Shown: positions 1-8,371 of the stretch, piece by piece
Layout: each line of letters starts with the position of its first letter
Position numbering within the stretch: position 1 is the stretch's first letter
NCBI GenBank assembly: GCA_045542595.1
Contig: JAZQLI010000026.1
Location: 5,430 to 69,429, forward strand
Direction: 5' to 3'
Source: Scatosoma sp045542595
GTDB taxonomy: Bacteria; Bacillota; Clostridia; Christensenellales; Borkfalkiaceae
DNA length: 64,000 nt
Notes under the pieces: model-generated
What the model was told of the DNA's origin: nothing
Databases searched by the model: none
The model's input: the letters and a program-made list of their open reading frames with translations, nothing else
Translations under genes and position numbers: made by a program

Positions 1-28
1 AACCGCTTGTTTGACAGGCGGTTTTTTT
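1..28 (+). terminator. Rho-independent terminator of an upstream gene
   Basis: A 9-bp stem (AACCGCTTG paired with CAGGCGGTT, one G-U pair) with a short loop runs straight into seven T residues. It ends a transcription unit whose gene lies left of the window. Confidence 0.8.
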
Positions 29-49
29 GTATAAAATACAAACGTATGC

Positions 50-79
50 TTTACATTTTCTACTCTTTTGTGGTATACT
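50..79 (+). promoter_or_regulatory. SigA-type promoter of the thioredoxin-reductase-like gene
   Basis: TTTACA at 50-55 and TATACT at 74-79 are separated by 18 bp. The start codon at 99 lies about 20 nt downstream, leaving a short leader with an AAGGAG ribosome binding site. Confidence 0.75.
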
Positions 80-98
80 GTAAAAAAGGAGAATGCAA

Positions 99-968
99 AT
101 GACGGATTGTATTATTATCGGCAGCGGTGTAGCGGGTATTTCTGCCGCGCTTACTCTGCAGGCAAACGGAAAAAGTTTTCTTATATTCGGCTCTACAAAT
201 TTATCCGAAAAGATAGCTAAAGCGGAAAAAATTCATAATTATCCAGGGCTTGCGGATACTACGGGACAAGCGTTTGTCGCGGCTTTGCAAGCACAATTAC
301 GGCAAGCGGAAATTGCCGTAAAAGAAGAAAAGGTATCGGGCGTGTACGCGTTGAACGGAAAATTCGGCATAGCGACACAGGAAGGCGGCTATTACGAAAG
401 CTCGTCCGTTATCCTTGCTTGCGGCGTGGAAAGCATAAAGGAAATAGAAGGGGAAACACAGTTTTTAGGGCGTGGCGTCAGTTATTGCGCTACGTGCGAC
501 GGATTTTTATATAAGGATAAAACGGTGGCGGTGTTTTGTACCTCTAAGCGTTTAGAACACGAAGTAGAACACCTTGCGTCCTTTGCAAAAAAAGTATACC
601 TTATCGCTATGTATAAGGACGTGGATATTCATAAGGAAAACGTTGTGTTACTCCGTAAAATACCACTCAAAATCCAAGGCGAAAAACGTGTGGAAAACGT
701 GGTTTTCAAGGACGAAACGCTTTCGGTGGACGGATTTTTTGCGCTGCGCGAAAGTCTTTTTCCAGCGGCGCTTATGGCAGGATTACAAACAGAAGAAGGA
801 CATATTATGGTTGCGCGAAATATGCAAACGAATTTTGAAGGTTGCTATGCCGCAGGCGATTGCACGGGCAGACCGTATCAATACGCCAAAGCGGTAGGCG
901 AAGGGAACGTGGCGGCGCACGCGGTGAGCGCGTACGTTAGTGAAAAGCAAAAGGCGAAAAAGGAATAA
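99..968 (+). CDS. Thioredoxin-reductase-like FAD flavoprotein (TrxB family)
   Basis: Predicted NAD(P)H-dependent disulfide reductase of the cytoplasm. The N-terminal FAD-binding GSGVAG motif lies at residues 8-13, the redox pair CATC at about 130-133, and the C-terminal FAD motif AAGDCTG near 257. At 289 residues it is slightly shorter than typical TrxB (about 310). An in-frame ATG at 93 touches the AAGGAG site, so the ATG at 99, seven bases downstream, is preferred. It is followed 18 nt later by dinB. The true partner (thioredoxin, glutaredoxin-like protein or ferredoxin) cannot be told from sequence; paralogous TrxB-like proteins are common in Clostridia. Confidence 0.85.
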   Translation: MTDCIIIGSGVAGISAALTLQANGKSFLIFGSTNLSEKIAKAEKIHNYPGLADTTGQAFVAALQAQLRQAEIAVKEEKVSGVYALNGKFGIATQEGGYYESSSVILACGVESIKEIEGETQFLGRGVSYCATCDGFLYKDKTVAVFCTSKRLEHEVEHLASFAKKVYLIAMYKDVDIHKENVVLLRKIPLKIQGEKRVENVVFKDETLSVDGFFALRESLFPAALMAGLQTEEGHIMVARNMQTNFEGCYAAGDCTGRPYQYAKAVGEGNVAAHAVSAYVSEKQKAKKE

Positions 969-986
969 ATAGCAATAGGAGAGCGT

Positions 987-2255
987 ATGAAAGGGCGTGA
1001 AAGGGTAATTTTACACTCCGATTTAAATAATTTTTTTGCGTCGGTAGAGATTGCGCTTTTCCCCGAGTATAAAGGGAAACCCCTAATCGTATGCGGCGAT
1101 CCGAAAGAACGGCACGGTATCGTACTCGCAAAAAACGAAGAAGCAAAAAAATACGGTATCAAAACGGCGGAAACCGTGTATTCCGCTATGAAAAAATGTC
1201 CCAAATTGCTCAAAGTACCGTCGCATTTTTCCGAATATAAACGGTATTCGCGCTTGGTAAAAGAAATTTACGGACGGTTTACCGAAAAAATAGAAGAATG
1301 CAGCATTGACGAGTGTGCGTTAGACGTAACGGAAAGCGTGCAATTATTCGGTTCAGGGGAAGAAATCGCACAAAAAATCCGCGCCGCTGTAAAAGAAGAG
1401 CTGGGGTTAACCGTTTCTATTGGGGTTAGCTTTAATAAGGTTTTTGCAAAGCTCGCTTCCGAACTGAAAAAACCGGACGCCGTTACCGTTATTTCCAAAG
1501 AGAATTATAAAGAAAAAGTGTATCCTTTACCCGTATCCCATTTATGGCTTGTCGGGGGGGCAACCGAGCGTACGTTGCACGGCTTGGGCATTACTACGAT
1601 AGGAGATTTGGCTAATGCAGACGAAACGCTTTTACTGCGTTTTTTAGGAAAACGCGGTGGGCAGGTACGCATTTACGCGCGCGGAGAAGACGAAGAGCCC
1701 GTAAAATGGGAGAAACGGAAAGAAGACTTAAAGTCGGTGGGGAACTCGTCCACGCTACCGCACGACGTAACGGACAGGGGCGAAATTAAGCGTTGGTTTT
1801 ACGTACTTTCGGAGAGTGTTGCAGCACGGCTTAAAGAAGCGGACGTGGGACGGGCGAATACGGTACACGTCGTTGTGCGAAACGAACGTTTGGAAGACGT
1901 TACCTTTCAAACGAAAATACCACCTACAACTCTTTGCGGCGATATTGCAAAAACGGCGTTTAATTTGTTTTGTGCGCATTATCCTTTGGGGGCGAAAGTG
2001 CGTATGTTAGGGGTAACCGTTTCGGGGTTTGATTATAACGTACGCCAACTTACGATAGGCGAAGCGGTAGGTGCGGCAAGCTATGAAAAGAAAGAACGCG
2101 CGGAAAACGCCGTGGCAAAACTCCGCGAAAAATACGGTTATGCAACCTTGCAGCGCGGCGTTGTGTTTAAAGACGAGCGTTTGGGCGGGTTGGATATTAA
2201 GGCGCAAAAAGAAGAAAAAATTTCCAAATTAGAAAATAGTACAAAAAAAGAATAA
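987..2255 (+). CDS. dinB: DNA polymerase IV (Y-family translesion polymerase)
   Basis: Error-prone polymerase that extends past lesions and distorted primer ends. The catalytic N-terminal aspartate is in HSDLNNFF (D12), and the second catalytic signature SIDE lies at residues 106-109, followed by palm/fingers, thumb helix-hairpin-helix and little-finger regions. The 422-residue length is somewhat longer than E. coli DinB because of a charged Lys/Glu-rich tail. No beta-clamp QLxLF-type motif is obvious at the extreme C-terminus; a QLTIGEA stretch near residue 352 is a possible internal clamp contact. An AGGAG site precedes the ATG. Probably cotranscribed with the upstream flavoprotein. Confidence 0.95.
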   Translation: MKGRERVILHSDLNNFFASVEIALFPEYKGKPLIVCGDPKERHGIVLAKNEEAKKYGIKTAETVYSAMKKCPKLLKVPSHFSEYKRYSRLVKEIYGRFTEKIEECSIDECALDVTESVQLFGSGEEIAQKIRAAVKEELGLTVSIGVSFNKVFAKLASELKKPDAVTVISKENYKEKVYPLPVSHLWLVGGATERTLHGLGITTIGDLANADETLLLRFLGKRGGQVRIYARGEDEEPVKWEKRKEDLKSVGNSSTLPHDVTDRGEIKRWFYVLSESVAARLKEADVGRANTVHVVVRNERLEDVTFQTKIPPTTLCGDIAKTAFNLFCAHYPLGAKVRMLGVTVSGFDYNVRQLTIGEAVGAASYEKKERAENAVAKLREKYGYATLQRGVVFKDERLGGLDIKAQKEEKISKLENSTKKE

Positions 2256-2268
2256 GTATCTTTCCTTT

Positions 2269-2289
2269 GCCGATACTGTTTCTATCGGC
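2269..2289 (+). other. Stem-loop just after dinB
   Basis: GCCGATA and TATCGGC form a 7-bp stem with a 7-nt loop. The following sequence is A-rich rather than a clear T-tract, so it may stabilise the 3' end or assist the stronger terminator about 30 nt downstream. Confidence 0.45.
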
Positions 2290-2320
2290 GGAAAAATACT
2301 TTTTTCGCTTGTTTATAAAA

Positions 2321-2363
2321 GAACCGCCAACAGCCGAAAGGCTTTTGACGGTTCCTGTTTTTT
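2321..2363. terminator. Bidirectional terminator between dinB and the SRP RNA
   Basis: A GAACCG(C/U)CAA... hairpin with inner AGCC/GGCT pairs and a GAAA loop is followed on the plus strand by a run of T at 2357-2363, serving dinB. On the minus strand the same hairpin is followed by TTTTATA, so it can also back up termination of the SRP RNA. Confidence 0.8.
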
Positions 2364-2382
2364 AAGGGGTATTTGACAAAAT

Positions 2383-2656
2383 AAAAACTGCGCGAGCCCT
2401 TTTTTGCCGAACCGCACCGAAGCGGAAACGCCGCAGGTAACTCCTGCAAAGCTACCTTATGGCACACGCAAACAATCCGCTTAGTGCTGCTACGTTCCCG
2501 TCCTGACACGGTTCACGGCATTGCGTTGCATAAGACCTTGCTATCAACGTCCCTTACGGCGCGCGGCCTTCCATACGTTTCGTCGGAAAAGGCGTTCGGC
2601 TCTGATATAGCGGATTTCAGATTCAGGGTGCCGCTACCTCCCCGCCCACGCGCAGC
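2383..2656 (-). ncRNA. ffs: Signal recognition particle RNA, large Firmicute type
   Basis: RNA scaffold that binds Ffh and targets nascent membrane proteins. On the minus strand the 5' end (CTGCGCG, 2655-2649) pairs with CGCGCAG at the 3' end (2394-2388). The 5' half carries the Alu-domain signature GGTAGCGGCACCC. The Ffh-binding apical hairpin reads GTCAGG-ACG-GGAA-CGT-AGCAGC, keeping the GGAA tetraloop and the asymmetric AGG/AGCAGC loop, with a covarying closing stem. A short U-tract (2387-2382) ends the RNA. Ends are inferred from pairing and promoter position; the length of about 270 nt fits the Bacillus/Clostridium form. Confidence 0.93.
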
Positions 2657-2662
2657 TTTTAT

Positions 2663-2691
2663 ATTATACATCATTCATTTGAGAAAAGCAA
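2663..2691 (-). promoter_or_regulatory. SigA promoter of the SRP RNA gene
   Basis: On the minus strand TTGCTT (2691-2686) and TATAAT (2668-2663) are 17 bp apart. The predicted start near 2656 agrees with the 5' end of the closing helix. Confidence 0.85.
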
Positions 2692-2785
2692 CCGTTTTCA
2701 AGCTGTTTTTTTATGGAACGTGGTTATTTGCGTTAAAAAAGAAGACAACTTTTTGCCGAAAACAGATAAATTTCTCGCGCGTAGC

Positions 2786-2804
2786 ATATTTGCTATGCAA
2801 ATAT
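2786..2804. promoter_or_regulatory. Perfect 19-bp dyad next to the mrp promoter (operator candidate)
   Basis: ATATTTGC-TAT-GCAAATAT is a perfect inverted repeat with 8-bp arms. It ends one base before the -35 hexamer of the mrp promoter, the usual place for a regulator site. The regulator is not identified. Confidence 0.6.
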
Positions 2805-2805
2805 A

Positions 2806-2834
2806 TTGACAAAATTTTCCTAAAAGAGTATAAT
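2806..2834 (+). promoter_or_regulatory. Consensus SigA promoter of mrp
   Basis: TTGACA (2806-2811) and TATAAT (2829-2834), both perfect, with a 17-bp spacer. The ATG is at 2863, after an AAGGAG site. Confidence 0.93.
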
Positions 2835-2862
2835 AATCGGTGAATGAAAAGGAGTAAAAAGT

Positions 2863-3705
2863 ATGGCAGAAAATTGTAATCATAATTGTTCTTCGTGCTC
2901 GGCTACTTGCGCTTCGCGTAAAAAAGAGAGTATGTTAAAAGAACCGCACAAAAAATCTTCTATCAAAAAGGTAATCGGTATCGTTAGCGGTAAAGGCGGC
3001 GTGGGGAAATCACTCACTACGTCGTTGCTTGCGGCACTTGCGCAAAAGAAAGGCAACTCGGTAGGGATTATGGACGCAGATATTACAGGTCCGTCCATAC
3101 CGCATATGTTTGGCGTAACCGAGCGTGCAACGGGCAGTGAAGAAGGCATCAACACCGTTTTATCGCCGTCGGGTATGCAACTAATGTCTATGAATTTACT
3201 GTTGGACGAAGCTACTACGCCCGTCGTTTGGCGCGGTATGGTTATTTCGGGCACGGTAATGCAATTTTGGACGGACGTTATTTGGAAGGACGTCGATTTG
3301 CTGTTTATCGATATGCCGCCGGGAACGGGCGACGTACCCCTTACGGTGTTTCAAAGTATTCCCATTGCAGGTATCGTTATTGTAACCACTCCGCAAGATT
3401 TGGTAAAAATGGTAGTAGAAAAAGCGGTTAATATGGCGAATATGATGCACGTGCCCGTATTGGGCTTGGTAGAAAATATGAGCTATCTTACCTGTCCCGA
3501 TTGCGGCAAGAAAATAGAAGTATTTGGGCAAAGTAAGGCAAAGAATATTGCAAGCGCATACGCCATTCCTGCAATAGCGCGTATGCCGTTAGACGCAAAA
3601 ATTTCACAGCTTGCCGACGCAGGTCGTATAGAAGATTACGACGGTTCGGCTTTACAGGACATCTTAACGCAAATTGAAAAGGCTACGCCGCGCCAAGCAG
3701 AATAA
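2863..3705 (+). CDS. mrp: Mrp/ApbC/Nbp35-family iron-sulfur cluster carrier ATPase
   Basis: Cytoplasmic deviant P-loop ATPase of the MinD/Mrp group that binds and hands over Fe-S clusters. The GKGGVGKS Walker A lies at residues 43-50, switch motif IDMPPGTGD near 149-157, and the cluster-binding CPDC pair at C211 and C214. A Cys-rich N-terminal tail (cysteines at 5, 9, 12 and 16) resembles the extra N-terminal cluster site of Nbp35-like proteins and is absent from E. coli Mrp. It has its own consensus promoter with an adjacent dyad. The next gene begins 42 nt downstream and may be cotranscribed. Confidence 0.92.
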   Translation: MAENCNHNCSSCSATCASRKKESMLKEPHKKSSIKKVIGIVSGKGGVGKSLTTSLLAALAQKKGNSVGIMDADITGPSIPHMFGVTERATGSEEGINTVLSPSGMQLMSMNLLLDEATTPVVWRGMVISGTVMQFWTDVIWKDVDLLFIDMPPGTGDVPLTVFQSIPIAGIVIVTTPQDLVKMVVEKAVNMANMMHVPVLGLVENMSYLTCPDCGKKIEVFGQSKAKNIASAYAIPAIARMPLDAKISQLADAGRIEDYDGSALQDILTQIEKATPRQAE

Positions 3706-3747
3706 GCGGAGCAAGCAGAACAAATAAAAGCGTTACAAAGGAAGAGT

Positions 3748-4791
3748 ATGAATTACGCAGGAAAAAGGGAGAAAGCCATAAAAAAGAAAAGGATAGCGTA
3801 TCTTGTTATCAGCATTATCGCGTTTATCGCAATTGCGATTCTTGTTGGCTATTCCTTTATTTCCAACGCATCGCAATGGAAGTATAATGTGCTTTTGCCC
3901 AGCGTAGAAAAGCGTGGCGAAAACGAACTGCGTATTCATTATATCGACGTAGGACAAGGCGACGCTACTTTGATAGAGTTACCCGACGGCAAAGTTATGC
4001 TCATTGACGGCGGCGACGGTTCGGAAGAAGCCAACTATGCGCTGTTGCGTTATTTAAATGCGTTGGAAATAGAAACGATTGATTATCTCGTGGCAACGCA
4101 CGCTGATGCCGACCATTGCGGCGGCTTAGCGGAAGTGCTAAACTACAAACGGGTGGAACGCGCTTTCTTGCCGATTGTACCGTCTTCCACCGAAGATGAA
4201 TTAGACGTAGACGGTGCGGCATATCAAACGTTTTTCACGGCGTTGCAAAGGGAAAACTGCACGCAAGAATTTTCCCGTCGGGAAATTACGTTAAGCGTGC
4301 TAGACGGAGAAACGCCGTATACGCTTGCGTTTTTATATCCCTATACCGTTGACGGGGAGAAACCGGATGATAGCAACGTATCTTCTAACGATTCTTCTTG
4401 CGTAATTTGGTTAGATTATAAAGGAGTAAGCGCCATATTTACAGGCGATATCAGTGATACAATAGAACGCAGGCTTGTGAAAGAGAGTCAGTTAGGCTTT
4501 TCCAGAAAAGACGTCAATCTTTCTTCTACGGAAATATTCAAGGTGGCGCATCACGGCAGTAACAGTTCTACTTGCGCGGAATGGCTTGCGTATTTGAGCG
4601 AAGGGATTACGGGAACGCAAACGGCGGTAATTTCCTGCGGTGAAAATAACGTGTACGGACATCCGTCGATAGAAGTGAGTCAGCGGTTGTTGGCGGCGGA
4701 AGTGGACGTTTACCGTACCGATTTAGACGGAACGGTAATGATAACGGTATCCGCGGAAGGCGCGTACGCCGTATCAACACAACAAAAATAA
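3748..4791 (+). CDS. Membrane-anchored ComEC/Rec2-like metallo-beta-lactamase-fold hydrolase
   Basis: A basic N-terminus and one membrane helix (about residues 15-37) precede a metallo-beta-lactamase domain. The metal motif HADADHCGG lies at about 118-126, with IDVGQGD near 66, FTGDIS and AHHGSNSS further on, all typical of the C-terminal nuclease-like domain of ComEC. There is no Competence channel domain, so this is a stand-alone member, probably acting outside the membrane on phosphodiester or nucleotide substrates (inference). Length 347 residues. It follows mrp by 42 nt with a GGAAGAG site. Confidence 0.85.
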   Translation: MNYAGKREKAIKKKRIAYLVISIIAFIAIAILVGYSFISNASQWKYNVLLPSVEKRGENELRIHYIDVGQGDATLIELPDGKVMLIDGGDGSEEANYALLRYLNALEIETIDYLVATHADADHCGGLAEVLNYKRVERAFLPIVPSSTEDELDVDGAAYQTFFTALQRENCTQEFSRREITLSVLDGETPYTLAFLYPYTVDGEKPDDSNVSSNDSSCVIWLDYKGVSAIFTGDISDTIERRLVKESQLGFSRKDVNLSSTEIFKVAHHGSNSSTCAEWLAYLSEGITGTQTAVISCGENNVYGHPSIEVSQRLLAAEVDVYRTDLDGTVMITVSAEGAYAVSTQQK

Positions 4792-4824
4792 CACAGTTTT
4801 CCGCATAATTTCACTTTGTTTTCA

Positions 4825-4853
4825 TTGTAATACGGAAAAAAGTTTGATATAAT
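4825..4853 (+). promoter_or_regulatory. SigA-type promoter of the ecfA-ecfT-truA operon
   Basis: TTGTAA (4825-4830) and TATAAT (4848-4853) with a 17-bp spacer, about 40 nt before the ecfA start codon. Confidence 0.75.
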
Positions 4854-4894
4854 ATACAGGAAGGATACTTTCGTACTCATACGGAAAGATAAAG

Positions 4895-6778
4895 ATGGCG
4901 GCAATAGAATTTGAAAAGGTACATTTTTCTTATACGGACGGAGAAGACGCAAACGATTTGTTTGCGTCCGCTACGTCGTTTGCTTTGGACGGAGTAGATT
5001 TAACGATAAACGAAGGGGACTTCGTTGCCGTATTAGGACATAACGGAAGCGGTAAATCTACCTTAGCGCGCCTTGCAAACGGCTTGCTTACGCCCACCAG
5101 CGGAACAATTCACGTGTTGGGTATGGACGCTACCGACGAGAAAAATTTATTTGAAATACGCAAAAACGTAGGTATCGTGTTCCAAAATCCCGATAACCAA
5201 ACGGTGGCTTCTATCGTGGAAGACGACGTGGCGTTTGGGCCAGAAAACGTGGGGATTCCGCGCGAAGAAATAGGCGAACGCATTACGTTTGCCCTGCAAG
5301 CGGTGGGTATGGAAAAGTATCGCCATTCCACAACGACTCGTCTTTCGGGTGGACAAAAACAACGTATTGCTATAGCAGGTGTGTTGGCATTAAAACCGAA
5401 AATTATGATTTTAGACGAAGCGACGGCAATGCTTGACCCCCGTGGCAGAAAAGAAGTTATCGACGTGGTAAAAAAGCTCAATCGCGACGAAAAAATAACG
5501 GTATTACTCATTACGCATTTCCCCGAAGAAGCATTGCTTGCGGATAGAGCGATGGTAATCAGTCGTGGTAAAATTGTGGCGCAAGGTACACCGCAGGAGA
5601 TATTATCGCAGTCCGATTGCTTAAAAGATAGCGGACTTGTTGCGCCCCGTTCCATTCGAATTTGCCGCGCATTAAAAGCGCACGGAGTAGACGTTGCCGA
5701 CGTGTTTTCGGAAGAAGCGCTTGCCGACGAAATTGCAAAAGCGACGAAAACTTGTAAAGCGGAAAACGTTTCCTTGCCCGAAAAAAAGACGGAAAATCGT
5801 ATACAAAACAATGAAATAATAGGCAACGTACTTTGTGAAAATTTATCGTATACCTATAATCCTTCTTCGCCGTTTGAAACGCACGCGTTAAACGGAGTGG
5901 ATTTGCAAATAAAAAGCGGCTCGTTTTTTGGAGTATTAGGGCATACGGGCAGCGGAAAATCGACGTTTGTGCAGCATTTGAACGCATTGCTTAAATTGCC
6001 GACGGCGGAAAAGAAATATAAGCCGAAAAAACTTAAAAAAGGGGAAGCTGTACCCCCTAAAACCGTGCTCACGGTAAACGGATTTGATTTAACGGATAAA
6101 ACTACCGATTTTAAAGCTTTGCGCAAAAAGGTGGGTATGGTGTTCCAGTATCCCGAATATCAGCTTTTTGCCGAAACGGTATTCGACGACGTGGCGTTTG
6201 GGCTTCGTAATTACGCGCCCGAGCTTTCGGAAGAAGAAGTACAAACCGCCGTACGCGAAGCGTTGGAAACGGTAGGGCTTTCGTTTGAAGAAGTGAAAAC
6301 CCGTTCCCCGTTCGAACTTTCGGGTGGGCAAAAACGCAGAGTAGCCATTGCAGGCGTTATCGTAACCAAGCCTGAAATTCTTGTTTTGGACGAGCCTGCG
6401 TCAGGGTTAGACCCGCTTGGCAAGGAAGATATTATGCGCCTTTTGCATACGATACATTCTAAGTGGTGCAAAACGGTGATTATCGTTTCGCACGATATGG
6501 ACGAAATCGCGGAAAATTGTACGGGTGCGGCAATTTTTTCAAACGGAAAAATTTTGGCAACGGATGCGCCGAAGCGTTTGTTTGCCGATACGGCTTTGTT
6601 GCAATCGGTAGGGCTGGACGTTCCCTTTACGGCAAAGACGGCGGCGGCTTTGAAAGAACGTGGGTGTCCTATCGATTGTGATTTTACCACGGATAATTTT
6701 ATTTATCAAACGTTAAAATATATAAAAGCGGCAGGGGCAGGTACGCAATTACCGTTAAAGGGGGAAAGCCATGCTTGA
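4895..6778 (+). CDS. ecfA: Fused energy-coupling factor ATPase EcfA1-EcfA2
   Basis: Two complete ABC ATPase domains in one 627-residue chain drive ECF-type vitamin and metal uptake with EcfT. Domain 1 has Walker A GHNGSGKST (48-56), LSGGQ (150-154) and Walker B IMILDE (170-175). Domain 2 has Walker A GHTGSGKST (349-357), LSGGQ (475-479) and Walker B ILVLDE (495-500). A polar linker of roughly 70 residues joins them, and domain 2 carries a Lys-rich insert at about 370-390. Most Firmicutes have separate ecfA1 and ecfA2 genes in this locus; here the order fusion-ecfT-truA matches. The stop overlaps ecfT by 8 nt. Confidence 0.93.
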   Translation: MAAIEFEKVHFSYTDGEDANDLFASATSFALDGVDLTINEGDFVAVLGHNGSGKSTLARLANGLLTPTSGTIHVLGMDATDEKNLFEIRKNVGIVFQNPDNQTVASIVEDDVAFGPENVGIPREEIGERITFALQAVGMEKYRHSTTTRLSGGQKQRIAIAGVLALKPKIMILDEATAMLDPRGRKEVIDVVKKLNRDEKITVLLITHFPEEALLADRAMVISRGKIVAQGTPQEILSQSDCLKDSGLVAPRSIRICRALKAHGVDVADVFSEEALADEIAKATKTCKAENVSLPEKKTENRIQNNEIIGNVLCENLSYTYNPSSPFETHALNGVDLQIKSGSFFGVLGHTGSGKSTFVQHLNALLKLPTAEKKYKPKKLKKGEAVPPKTVLTVNGFDLTDKTTDFKALRKKVGMVFQYPEYQLFAETVFDDVAFGLRNYAPELSEEEVQTAVREALETVGLSFEEVKTRSPFELSGGQKRRVAIAGVIVTKPEILVLDEPASGLDPLGKEDIMRLLHTIHSKWCKTVIIVSHDMDEIAENCTGAAIFSNGKILATDAPKRLFADTALLQSVGLDVPFTAKTAAALKERGCPIDCDFTTDNFIYQTLKYIKAAGAGTQLPLKGESHA

Positions 6779-7577
6779 CGTTTCTTTCGGACAGTATTAC
6801 CCTGGTAACTCCTTTGTGCATAAATGCGACCCCCGTGCAAAAATACTCTTTTTAATCGTATATATCGTAGCGATATTTTTAGCCAACAGCTTTTACACAC
6901 TCGGTGCGCTTGCGGCGGTATTCGTCTTTATCGCTGTGTTTTCGGGCGTGCCCTTTAAAAGTCTTGTTCGTTCGGTAAAAGCGGTTTTGTTTTTACTTGC
7001 GTTTACGGCAATTTTAAATTTATTTTTCCATTCTGGCAAAACACCCCTTTGGGAAGGGAGTTTTATCACGTACGAAGGGTTGTATTTCACTATCTTTTTA
7101 GCCGTGCGCTTGTTCCTGCTCGTGCTATCTTCCGCGCTTTTAACGCTGACGACGACGCCCGTTGCACTCACCGACGCCATAGAAAGCCTGCTTACGCCTT
7201 TAAAATGGATTCGCTTTCCCGTGCACGAGCTGGCTTTGATTATGTCTATTGCACTGCGCTTTATTCCCATTCTTACCGACGAAACGGGACGGATTATGAA
7301 CGCGCAAAAAGCGCGTGGGGCAGATTTTGAGAGCGGCGGACTTTTCAAAAGAGTGAAAGCCATTTTACCCGTGCTTATTCCGCTTCTTATCAGTGCGTTC
7401 CGCCGTGCGGACGAGCTGGGCGACGCAATGGACGCGCGTTGCTATTCGGGTAGTAAAGTGCGTACGAAGTACAAAAAACTTACGCTCGGTTGGCGAGATA
7501 TAATCGTATTTTTATTACTTGCCGCGTGTCTTGGTGGCGTTATCGTAATGCGGATATATATCCCTGCGGTCATTTAA
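6771..7577 (+). CDS. ecfT: Energy-coupling factor transmembrane protein EcfT
   Basis: Membrane scaffold that links the EcfA ATPases to exchangeable substrate-binding S components. The 268-residue protein has several hydrophobic helices in the first half and the two coupling-helix motifs typical of EcfT: QKARGADF at about 181 and MDARCYSG at about 221. Start overlaps the fused ecfA, implying translational coupling. An S component is encoded at about 21.4 kb in this window and may use this module. truA follows 11 nt downstream. Confidence 0.93.
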   Translation: MLDVSFGQYYPGNSFVHKCDPRAKILFLIVYIVAIFLANSFYTLGALAAVFVFIAVFSGVPFKSLVRSVKAVLFLLAFTAILNLFFHSGKTPLWEGSFITYEGLYFTIFLAVRLFLLVLSSALLTLTTTPVALTDAIESLLTPLKWIRFPVHELALIMSIALRFIPILTDETGRIMNAQKARGADFESGGLFKRVKAILPVLIPLLISAFRRADELGDAMDARCYSGSKVRTKYKKLTLGWRDIIVFLLLAACLGGVIVMRIYIPAVI

Positions 7578-7588
7578 GGAGAAAGGCG

Positions 7589-8338
7589 ATGCGTTACGTT
7601 ATGAAAATTGCATACGACGGTACGCAGTACGCAGGCTGGCAACGCCAAAAGAATGCGCTATCCGTACAAGAAGTTTTGGAAAATGCAGTGCAAACCGCCT
7701 TGGGGAAATCGGTAAAAATTACGGGCAGCGGACGTACCGACGCAGGCGTTCACGCCGCAGGTCAAACCTGCCATTTCGATTTAGAGAGTAGTGTTCCTGC
7801 GGAAAAAATGCCCGATTGTTTAAATCGTTTTTTGCCCCCCGACGTTCGAGTGTTAGACGGTTGGCAAGCCCCCGACGGGTTTGATTGTAACCGTAGTGCG
7901 AAACGGAAAACGTATAAATACTCTTTATACGTAAGCAAACGGGATATGCCGTTGAAAGAACGTTACGCCGTGCGGATAGAAAGCGCGCCTACTTTGCAGG
8001 CACTTCGCAAAGCGGCGAAGCTGTTTGAAGGCGAACACAATTTTAAAGCGTTTTGCGCTTCGGGCTCGTCGGTGAAAACTACTGTGCGTACGGTGTACGA
8101 AGTCCGCGTGGACGAAACGAAAAGCTATGGCGAGCGCAATATCGACGTATACGTAACGGGCAACGGATTTTTATACAATATGGTGCGTACGCTCGTGGGG
8201 GAATTGTTAGATTTGGCGGACGGAAAAAAGAGTGCGGAAAGTTTAGCACTCGCTTTTGAAACGGGGCAAAGAGAATTGTTGGCGAAGACAATGCCTGCGA
8301 AAGGCTTGACGTTGATGCAGGTGGAGTACGGTTTGTAA
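7589..8338 (+). CDS. truA: tRNA pseudouridine(38-40) synthase
   Basis: Isomerises uridines 38-40 in the tRNA anticodon arm. The catalytic aspartate is D51 in GSGRTDAGVHA, and the C-terminal half has the NGFLYNMVR motif. Length 249 residues, normal for TruA. The reading frame is open upstream, but the ATG at 7589 with AGGAGAAAGG just before it is the natural start. truA after ecfT is a conserved Firmicute arrangement. Confidence 0.95.
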   Translation: MRYVMKIAYDGTQYAGWQRQKNALSVQEVLENAVQTALGKSVKITGSGRTDAGVHAAGQTCHFDLESSVPAEKMPDCLNRFLPPDVRVLDGWQAPDGFDCNRSAKRKTYKYSLYVSKRDMPLKERYAVRIESAPTLQALRKAAKLFEGEHNFKAFCASGSSVKTTVRTVYEVRVDETKSYGERNIDVYVTGNGFLYNMVRTLVGELLDLADGKKSAESLALAFETGQRELLAKTMPAKGLTLMQVEYGL

Positions 8339-8371
8339 TTAGCAAAAGGAGTTTATTAAACACACGCAATT

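Noticed and set aside
2484..2843. A 119-codon plus-strand ORF across the 2.5-2.8 kb gap
   Set aside because: It lies on the complement of the SRP RNA and its promoter, has no ribosome binding site and its product is low in recognisable structure.
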